This document shows, piece after piece, positions 58,670 through 64,000 of a stretch of 64,000 bases of DNA. The DNA is from Asanoa hainanensis. Its GTDB lineage: Bacteria > Actinomycetota > Actinomycetes > Mycobacteriales > Micromonosporaceae. Under the pieces are notes generated by a model. That model did no database searches. It saw nothing but the letters and a program-made list of their open reading frames with translations, and was not told the origin of the DNA. The translations under genes were made by a program, and so were the position numbers. Every line of letters begins with the position of its first letter. Within the stretch, counting starts at the first letter, position 1. The stretch spans positions 1 through 64,000 of the forward strand of contig NZ_FZPH01000019.1 in NCBI RefSeq assembly GCF_900188485.1, read 5' to 3'.

Positions 58670-59818
58670 TCAGCCGAACTGGGCGAGGCGGGCTCGAGAG
58701 GCACCGCGGATCGTGGTGAACGCGCCACCCGCCACCACCTTGTGCAGGCTGCCGCTGGCCGCCATCGTGTGCACCCCGCTCGACCCGTTGCCGTCGGCGG
58801 CCCAGGGCAGCAACGCGCCGCCGGACTCGTTCGCCGCGGCCAGCTTGATCCGGCGGATGTTGCCGTCGATGCAGGAGCCCTTGTCTCCGGTACGGGCCGA
58901 CTTGCACACGTTGTCGTAGTGGCCGCCGATGTAGACGACCTTGTCGAGCACGGCGACCGCCTGGGCGTCCCCGTCCATCGTCAGGGTCCAACGGGCGGCA
59001 CCCGAGGTGGTGAACGCACCGAGCCGGCCACCGGGCCCGCCCATCGCGGCGTAGATGCCGGACGCGCCGACCGCGACCGCGTGCACGACCTCGCTGGCCC
59101 GCGAGGTGAAGCCGGTGTCGACCGCGCCTCCGGTGGTCAACGCCGCGAGGTGCCGCGTGCCGGACGCCCCGCCGATCGAGTCGAACTGGCCACCCACGTA
59201 GATCCGGCGGCCGACCGCGACGACCGACTCGACGGTGTCGTCGGCCCGCGGCCGCCAGCCCGCGACCGCCGCACCGGTGTTGGGGTCGAACGCGGCGAGG
59301 CGGTGAATCGCCTGGCCGTTGAGGCTGGTCATCGTGCCACCGGCGTAGAGCCGACCGTTGGCCACCGCCAGCGAGTACGGCATGCCGGTCAACGACTGCT
59401 TGAAGGAGTTGTGCACCGCGCCGTTGCCGGCATCGAGGCGGGCCAGGCCGTCCCGGTGGGTGCCGCTGATGGCGGTGAACGCGCCTCCGACGAACACGGC
59501 CCGACCCGACGCGGCGATGGCCCGGACCGTGCCGTCCGCGGCGGGGGCCCAGTTGAGCAGCGCGCCCGTGCGGGCGTTGACCGCCGCGAGCCGGTTCCGC
59601 GTCACCGTGCGGCCGCCGGCCGTCACGCTGGTGAAGTCGCCGCCCACGTAGAGCGTGTCCCCGGCGTACGCGGTGGCCAGCACCGTGCCGTTGAACGTCG
59701 GCAACGGATCCGGCGTCACCTTGACGACCGCGGCGAGCGCCGGCGAACCCGGCGTCAACAGAGCCGCGGTGGCCGCGACAGAGGCGATGAGCCCGCAGAG
59801 TTTGACCCTAAATGTCAC
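58670..59818 (-). CDS. secreted beta-propeller (delta-60-type repeat) protein
   Basis: A 382-residue exported protein. The signal sequence ends near SPALAA (about 25-30). The mature part is built of about seven repeats with the recurring YVGGDF/FVGGAF/YAGGTM/YVGGQF/YIGGHY strands, each followed by a conserved turn and LAAV/LARLD. The pattern fits delta-60 (DUF5122) or Kelch/PQQ-type beta-propellers. Such proteins are often cell-surface adhesins or enzymes' scaffolds; no catalytic motif was seen. Two cysteines (VCKSARTGDKGSC) lie near repeat 6. Confidence 0.82.
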   Translation of the reverse strand: MTFRVKLCGLIASVAATAALLTPGSPALAAVVKVTPDPLPTFNGTVLATAYAGDTLYVGGDFTSVTAGGRTVTRNRLAAVNARTGALLNWAPAADGTVRAIAASGRAVFVGGAFTAISGTHRDGLARLDAGNGAVHNSFKQSLTGMPYSLAVANGRLYAGGTMTSLNGQAIHRLAAFDPNTGAAVAGWRPRADDTVESVVAVGRRIYVGGQFDSIGGASGTRHLAALTTGGAVDTGFTSRASEVVHAVAVGASGIYAAMGGPGGRLGAFTTSGAARWTLTMDGDAQAVAVLDKVVYIGGHYDNVCKSARTGDKGSCIDGNIRRIKLAAANESGGALLPWAADGNGSSGVHTMAASGSLHKVVAGGAFTTIRGASRARLAQFG

Positions 59819-59928
59819 GTCAACACCGTATCTGGGCGATTCGCGGTAACCAGCGCGCGAAACGCGAACGGCGTCGCCCCACCGGCATCATGCGCCGCAA
59901 CGGGTCGAGGTGTGCGAAAGTCGCTCGC

Positions 59929-60948
59929 GTGGACATCGCGGTGATCGGGTTGGGTCTCATCGGCGGGTCGGCGCTGCGCGCGCTGGCCGCCCGCGGGCAT
60001 CGCGTGCTCGGTTACGACGCCGACCCGGCCACCCGGGCGACCGCACGCACCGCCGCGGCTCGCGCGCCGCAGCACGCTCGCTGGCAGATCACGGGCACGA
60101 TCCGGGACACCGTCGCGGGCGCCGACCTGGTGCTCGTCGCCGTGCCGTTGCCAGCGTTGCCGCGGGTGTTCGACGAGCTCGCCGCCACGGGCTACACCGG
60201 TCTGGTCACCGACGTGACCTCGGTCAAGACGCCGGTCCGGATGCTGGTCGAGCAACGGTTGCAGGCGCGTCACCAGCGGTTGTCGGGCTTCGTCGGCGGC
60301 CACCCGATGGCTGGCAAGGAGAGCTCCGGGTTCGGTGCGGCCGACGCCGACCTCTTCCACGACTGCGCCTGGGTGCTGTGCTTCGAGTCCGGCCAGACCT
60401 CACTGGGCGACTGGCTGGACCTGGCCGAGCTCGTCATCGGGCTCGGTGCCCGGGTGGTGCCGGCCACGGCCGAGGAGCACGACCGGGCCGTGGCCGCCAT
60501 CAGCCACGTACCCCATCTGCTGGCCACCGCCCTCGCCGCCGGTGCGGCCGACCCACTCGCCGGCGCCCTGGCCGCGGGGTCGTTCCGCGACGGCACCCGC
60601 GTTGCCGCAACTCGGCCCGAGCTGGTCGCGGCGATGTGTGGCGGCAACGCGCCCGCGGTCGGGCCGACGCTGGACGCCATCATCGCCGCGCTGCAGGACG
60701 CGCGGGCCGCGTTGGACGCGCCCGACCCGATCAACGCGCTGTTGCCCTGGCTGGCGCCGGGTCATGCGATGCGCGCCGACTGGCCGCCGTCGCTGGCCGC
60801 ACCGCTGGACATCCCCGCCCGGCCCGACGCCCTGCTGCGACTCGGCCGCGCCGGTGGCTGGGTGCGGGCCGTCGCCGCCGACCGGTCGACGGTCAGCGTG
60901 GTCAGACCCGCTCCCCGCGGTCCAGGCGGATTACTCGACGATCTGTGA
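59929..60948 (+). CDS. tyrA: prephenate dehydrogenase
   Basis: A 339-residue NAD(P)-dependent enzyme of tyrosine synthesis. Rossmann motif AVIGLGLIGGS (4-14), TDVTSVK, the substrate motif GGHPMAGKESSGFGAADADLF and the helical domain HDRAVAAISHVPHLLATALA. The GTG at 59929 starts the protein right before the Rossmann strand; no ribosome-binding site is obvious. The C-terminus overlaps the convergent mtnA by 47 bp. Confidence 0.92.
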   Translation: MDIAVIGLGLIGGSALRALAARGHRVLGYDADPATRATARTAAARAPQHARWQITGTIRDTVAGADLVLVAVPLPALPRVFDELAATGYTGLVTDVTSVKTPVRMLVEQRLQARHQRLSGFVGGHPMAGKESSGFGAADADLFHDCAWVLCFESGQTSLGDWLDLAELVIGLGARVVPATAEEHDRAVAAISHVPHLLATALAAGAADPLAGALAAGSFRDGTRVAATRPELVAAMCGGNAPAVGPTLDAIIAALQDARAALDAPDPINALLPWLAPGHAMRADWPPSLAAPLDIPARPDALLRLGRAGGWVRAVAADRSTVSVVRPAPRGPGGLLDDL

Positions 60949-61864
60949 CGATCGCGGTCACCAGGTCGTACGGCGTCATGTCGAACGCCGGGTTGACCGC
61001 CGGCACGCCGGTGATCACCTCGGCGCCGTCGCGGTCCTCGATCTCCACGTCGGTGCCGGCGGGCGTGTCGACATCGACCGTCGACTCCGGCGCCACCACC
61101 ACGAACGGAATGCCGGCCCGCCGGGCGCCCAACGCGTGCGCGTACGTGCCGACCTTGTTGATCGTGTCGCCGTTGCCGCAGATCCGGTCGGCGCCCAGCA
61201 CCACGACGTCCACCTGACCGCGGGCCATCAGGAACGGCCCGGCGCCGTCGACCGCGACCCGGAAGTCGACGCCGAGCTGGTCGAGCTCCCAGGCGGTCAA
61301 CCTGGCCCCTTGCAGGAGGGGCCGGGTCTCGCTGGCGATCACGGGACCGAGCGTCCGCCGGCGATGTAGCTCGGCCACGACGCCCAGCGCCGTGCCGCCG
61401 ACGACCGCCGCGAGGGCGCCGGTGTTGCAGTGGGTCAGCACCTTCGGCTGCTCTCCGCAAAGTTCGGTCAACAGGTCCGCGCCACGGGTCGCCATCGCCG
61501 CCGACGCGGCGATCTCCTCGTCGCGCAGCGCGTCCGCCTCGGCGAGCACCGCGTCGAAGCCGCCGGGCAGTTGGGCCGCCGCCCGCTGCGCCCCGCGGGC
61601 GAGGTTGACCGCCGTCGGACGGGCCGTCGTCACCCTGTGCACGGCGGCCGCCAGCGCGTCGGCGTCGCCACCGTGTTGCTTGGCCGCCAGCGCGACGCCG
61701 TAGCCGCCGGCCACCCCCAGCGCCGGCGCTCCCCGGACCGCGAGCGTGCGGATCGCGTCGACCAGCTCCTCGACGGTGCCGATCCGCCGGACCTCGAGCT
61801 GGCCAGGCAGTTTGGTCTGGTCGATGAGCTCGATGGCCCCGTCCACCCAGTCGATCGTTCGCAT
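60902..61864 (-). CDS. mtnA: S-methyl-5-thioribose-1-phosphate isomerase
   Basis: A 320-residue member of the eIF2B-like isomerase family used in methionine salvage. Conserved motifs: RTLAVRGAPALGVAGGYGVAL, LTHCNTGALA with the catalytic Cys, ASETRPLLQGARLTAWEL, and VLGADRICGNGDTINKVGTY with the catalytic Asp. No other methionine-salvage gene is seen in the window. Its last 47 bases overlap the tyrA 3' end. Confidence 0.92.
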   Translation of the reverse strand: MRTIDWVDGAIELIDQTKLPGQLEVRRIGTVEELVDAIRTLAVRGAPALGVAGGYGVALAAKQHGGDADALAAAVHRVTTARPTAVNLARGAQRAAAQLPGGFDAVLAEADALRDEEIAASAAMATRGADLLTELCGEQPKVLTHCNTGALAAVVGGTALGVVAELHRRRTLGPVIASETRPLLQGARLTAWELDQLGVDFRVAVDGAGPFLMARGQVDVVVLGADRICGNGDTINKVGTYAHALGARRAGIPFVVVAPESTVDVDTPAGTDVEIEDRDGAEVITGVPAVNPAFDMTPYDLVTAIVTDRRVIRLDRGERV

Positions 61865-61908
61865 GACGCCAACGCTAACCGGGGTCGGTGCCGGGCCTCT
61901 TTGCCCAG

Positions 61909-61914
61909 TAGGTT
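61909..61914 (+). promoter_or_regulatory. -10 element, leaderless PHP gene
   Basis: TAGGTT (TANNNT) ends 6 bases before the GTG at 61921, with no ribosome-binding site between. Confidence 0.5.
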
Positions 61915-61920
61915 CGAAGC

Positions 61921-62997
61921 GTGACGACCGCGCGTGATCCGCTCGCCGATCTCCGGCGCATCGCGTTCCTGCTTGAACGAGCCAACGAGGCGACCTACCG
62001 GGTACGCGCGTTTCGCTCGGCGGCCAAGACGCTCAGCGGGCTGCCGGCCGGCGAGATCGCCCAGCGCGCGGCGGCCGGCACGCTCACCGAGCTGTCCGGC
62101 GTCGGCGACGTGACCGCCCGGTGCGTCACCGAGTCGTTGGCCGGCGAGGAGCCGGTCTACCTGCGCAGACTCAACGCGACCGAGGGTGTCGACCTCGACT
62201 CGGCAGCGGCGGCGTTGCGGTCCGCGCTGCGGGGTGACTGCCACACCCACTCCGACTGGTCCGACGGCGGCTCGCCGATCGAGGAGATGGCGCTCGCGGC
62301 GGTCGAGCTGGGTCACGAGTACGTGGTGCTGACCGACCACTCCCCTTCGCTGAAGGTGGCGCGGGGCCTGCCGGCCGACCGGCTGAGGAAGCAGCTCGAC
62401 TACGTGGCCGCGGTCAACGAGGCGCTGCCGGAAGGCTTCCGGATCCTCACCGGCATCGAGGTCGACATCCTCGCCGACGGCTCGCTCGACCAGGAGGACG
62501 AGCTGCTCGCCCGGCTCGACGTGGTCGTCGGCTCGGTGCACAGCGGGCTGCGCGACGAGAGCGCCCGGATGACCCGCCGGATGCTCCGGGCTGTCGAGAA
62601 CCCGCACCTTGACGTGCTCGGCCACTGCACGGGCCGCATGGTCGCCAACCGGCCCGCGGGGGCGGAAGGCCCGGGCGACCGCGGCCACCGCAAGCGGCTA
62701 CGCCCGCCGTCGGACTTCGACGCGGCCGCGGTCTTCGCCGCGTGCGCCGAACACGGCAAAGCCGTCGAGATCAACTCGCGCCCGGAACGACAGGACCCAC
62801 CCAAACGCCTGATCCGGCAGGCCCTCGAAGCTGGCTGCGACTTCACCATCAGCACCGACGCACACGCCCCCGGGCAGCTCGACTGGCAACGCTACGGCTG
62901 CGAACGCGCCGCCCTGTGCGGCGTGCCAGCGGACCGCGTCGTCAACACCTGGCCGGCCGCCCAACTCGTGGCCTGGGCCGCCGCCCACGAAAGCTAG
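61921..62997 (+). CDS. PHP-domain phosphoesterase with HhH N-terminus
   Basis: A 358-residue protein. The N-terminal helical/HhH part (about 1-95) resembles the start of PolX polymerases (RIAFLLERANEATYRVRAFRSAAKTL, ELSGVGDVTARCV). The PHP domain has metal ligands in DCHTHSDWSDGG, LTDHSPSLKVARGL, GIEVDIL, VGSVHSG, VLGHCTGR and STDAHAPGQL. It lacks the polymerase core, so it may be a DNA-repair phosphatase/exonuclease or histidinol-phosphatase-like enzyme. Confidence 0.85.
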   Translation: MTTARDPLADLRRIAFLLERANEATYRVRAFRSAAKTLSGLPAGEIAQRAAAGTLTELSGVGDVTARCVTESLAGEEPVYLRRLNATEGVDLDSAAAALRSALRGDCHTHSDWSDGGSPIEEMALAAVELGHEYVVLTDHSPSLKVARGLPADRLRKQLDYVAAVNEALPEGFRILTGIEVDILADGSLDQEDELLARLDVVVGSVHSGLRDESARMTRRMLRAVENPHLDVLGHCTGRMVANRPAGAEGPGDRGHRKRLRPPSDFDAAAVFAACAEHGKAVEINSRPERQDPPKRLIRQALEAGCDFTISTDAHAPGQLDWQRYGCERAALCGVPADRVVNTWPAAQLVAWAAAHES

Positions 62998-63043
62998 ACC
63001 TTCGCGTCGCGGCCTTTCGCGGGCATGGCCCGCCGCCAGGCGC

Positions 63044-63380
63044 GGCCGAGTGCCGGGCACGACCCAGCGCCAGGCACGACCCAGCGCCAGGCGTGGTCTG
63101 TCGCCAAACACCGCCCGCCGCCGGGCACCGGCCCGTCGCTGACCCGCGCACGGCCCGCTGCCGAGTGCGGCACAGAGCCGGGCCGGGTCTGTCGCCAAAC
63201 AGCGCCCGCCGCCGGGCACCGGCCCGTCGCTGACCCGCGCACGGCCGGCTGCCGGGTGCGGCCCAGTGCCGGGCACAGCCCAGTGCCAGGCGTGGTCTGT
63301 CGCCAAACAGCGCCCGTCGCCGGGCACGGGCCCGTCGCTGACCGCGCACGGCCCCCTGCCGGGTGCGGCCCGCCCACCAC
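63044..63380. repeat. GC-rich minisatellite
   Basis: Three long, slightly diverged units begin with gtctgtcgccaaaca at 63096, 63187 and 63295 (periods 91 and 108). Each contains gggcaccggcccgtcgctg-like and ctgccgggtgcggc-like blocks. Shorter gccgggcac/gcccagtgcc units are interspersed. The 448-bp gap 62998-63445 holds no supported gene. Confidence 0.8.
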
Positions 63381-63445
63381 ACGCGGCCAATGCGCGCGGC
63401 CCGTCTCTGGGCGCGGCCTTTGCGGTGCGGCGGCCGTCGCTGGGA

Positions 63446-64000
63446 CTAGGCGCGGTCGGTGGCTAGCTCGGCTTCTGGGGCCATTGCGGCCAGGCGGGGG
63501 CGCTTGCGGGTGGCGATCAGGCCCTGGGCGACCGCGACGCCGGCCAGGACGATCACGGCGCCGACCGGCTGGTGCCAGGTGATGTGCTCGTCGAGGGCCA
63601 GTACGCCGAGGACGACGGCGAAGACCGGGATCAGGTAGGTGACCATCGAGGCGGTGGTGGCGCCGACGATTTGGATGTTGCGCATGTTGAGTACGAAGGC
63701 CAGGCCCGTGCCGATCGCGCCCAGGGCCAGGATGCTGGCGATCGCCTTGCCCGACAGGTCGCCCAGCGGGGTTGGTGCGCCGACCGCGAGCGGCGCGACG
63801 ATGGCCAGCGCGATCGTCGCCGTGATCAGTTGACCGGCCGCCAGCGCCAGCCCCGAGGCGCCGCTGTCACTGATGAAGCGCTTCGTGTAGGGGATGGCGA
63901 CCGCGTAGCAGGCCGCCGCCGCGATGCACATCAGTTGGCCGGTGAACTGCGCGCCGCCCAGGCCCTCCCAGACGCCCAGCACGACCAGCACACCGATGAA
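63446..64000 (-). CDS. EamA/DMT-family transporter, partial
   Basis: The C-terminal 184 residues of a drug/metabolite exporter; the 5' end lies beyond the window. Five to six membrane helices are visible. The second EamA repeat contains CIAAAACYAVAIPYTKRFI and ATTASMVTYLIPVFAVVLGVLALDEHITWHQPVGAVIVLAGV, the hallmark EamA end. The cytoplasmic tail TRKRPRLAAMAPEAEL is short. Substrate unknown. Confidence 0.88.
   Translation of the reverse strand, partial: FIGVLVVLGVWEGLGGAQFTGQLMCIAAAACYAVAIPYTKRFISDSGASGLALAAGQLITATIALAIVAPLAVGAPTPLGDLSGKAIASILALGAIGTGLAFVLNMRNIQIVGATTASMVTYLIPVFAVVLGVLALDEHITWHQPVGAVIVLAGVAVAQGLIATRKRPRLAAMAPEAELATDRA

Overview
The window is about 64 kb of very GC-rich DNA with GTG starts, 4-bp ATGA/GTGA gene overlaps, WhiB, YbaB/RecR/DnaX, leaderless genes and a tadA-associated protein. 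This points to a high-GC actinobacterium, most likely of the Micromonosporaceae (family-level placement is inference from gene content). Many genes follow the order known from the M. tuberculosis chromosome between about Rv3672c and Rv3754: NUDIX, tlpA, nth, crp | MBL, RidA, DUF4177, two ArsA-like ATPases, whiB4, ponA2, phosphoesterase | asd, ask, leuA | recR, ybaB, dnaX, SRP RNA | tadA pair, tyrA. It is therefore a core chromosomal arm, not an island. I saw no prophage, transposase or CRISPR array.

Layout. 1-3.6 kb: an 18-bp tandem repeat, then crp, nth, tlpA-like and CoA-NUDIX genes on the minus strand. 3.6-5.6 kb: cbiZ and a CapA-like protein, both with leaderless-type promoters. 5.6-13.6 kb: a TetR-controlled catabolic operon (TIGR03084 protein, AtuA-like protein, biotin-dependent acyl-CoA carboxylase beta and alpha subunits, acyl-CoA dehydrogenase), probably for a branched or terpene-like acyl-CoA. 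13.6-19.3 kb: a membrane protein coupled to a Ser/Thr kinase, then a 1200-residue cyclase-AAA-TPR regulator. 19.2-27.1 kb: MBL, RidA, DUF4177, a Pro-rich membrane protein, the ArsA-like pair, WhiB and PBP1. 27.1-27.8 kb: degenerate copies of the 3' end of the PBP gene.

28-31.5 kb: GAF-GAF-GGDEF protein, tRNA-Pro(CGG), phosphoesterase and YqeY. 31.5-37 kb: asd-ask, a lipoprotein, then leuA behind an apparent leucine leader peptide and hairpin. 37-39.5 kb: MFS exporter, and a lipoprotein DUF1524 nuclease overlapping a small gene. 39.6-45.7 kb: a peptide ABC importer. 46-51 kb: recR, ybaB and an unusually long dnaX. 51-55 kb: LuxR-type regulator, SRP RNA, two tRNA-Ser genes, a uridine-kinase-like gene, a DnaA-box cluster and a truncated XRE regulator. 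55-64 kb: deoD, TetR plus thioesterase, tadA pair, a secreted beta-propeller, tyrA, mtnA, PHP phosphoesterase, a minisatellite, and a partial EamA transporter cut by the window end.

Most of the window is conserved housekeeping. The best candidates for new biology are local: the multiplied ponA2 tail, the leuA leader, a tiny coupling gene inside the carboxylase operon, the DnaA-box cluster, the long repetitive DnaX tail and the nuclease/small-gene pair.
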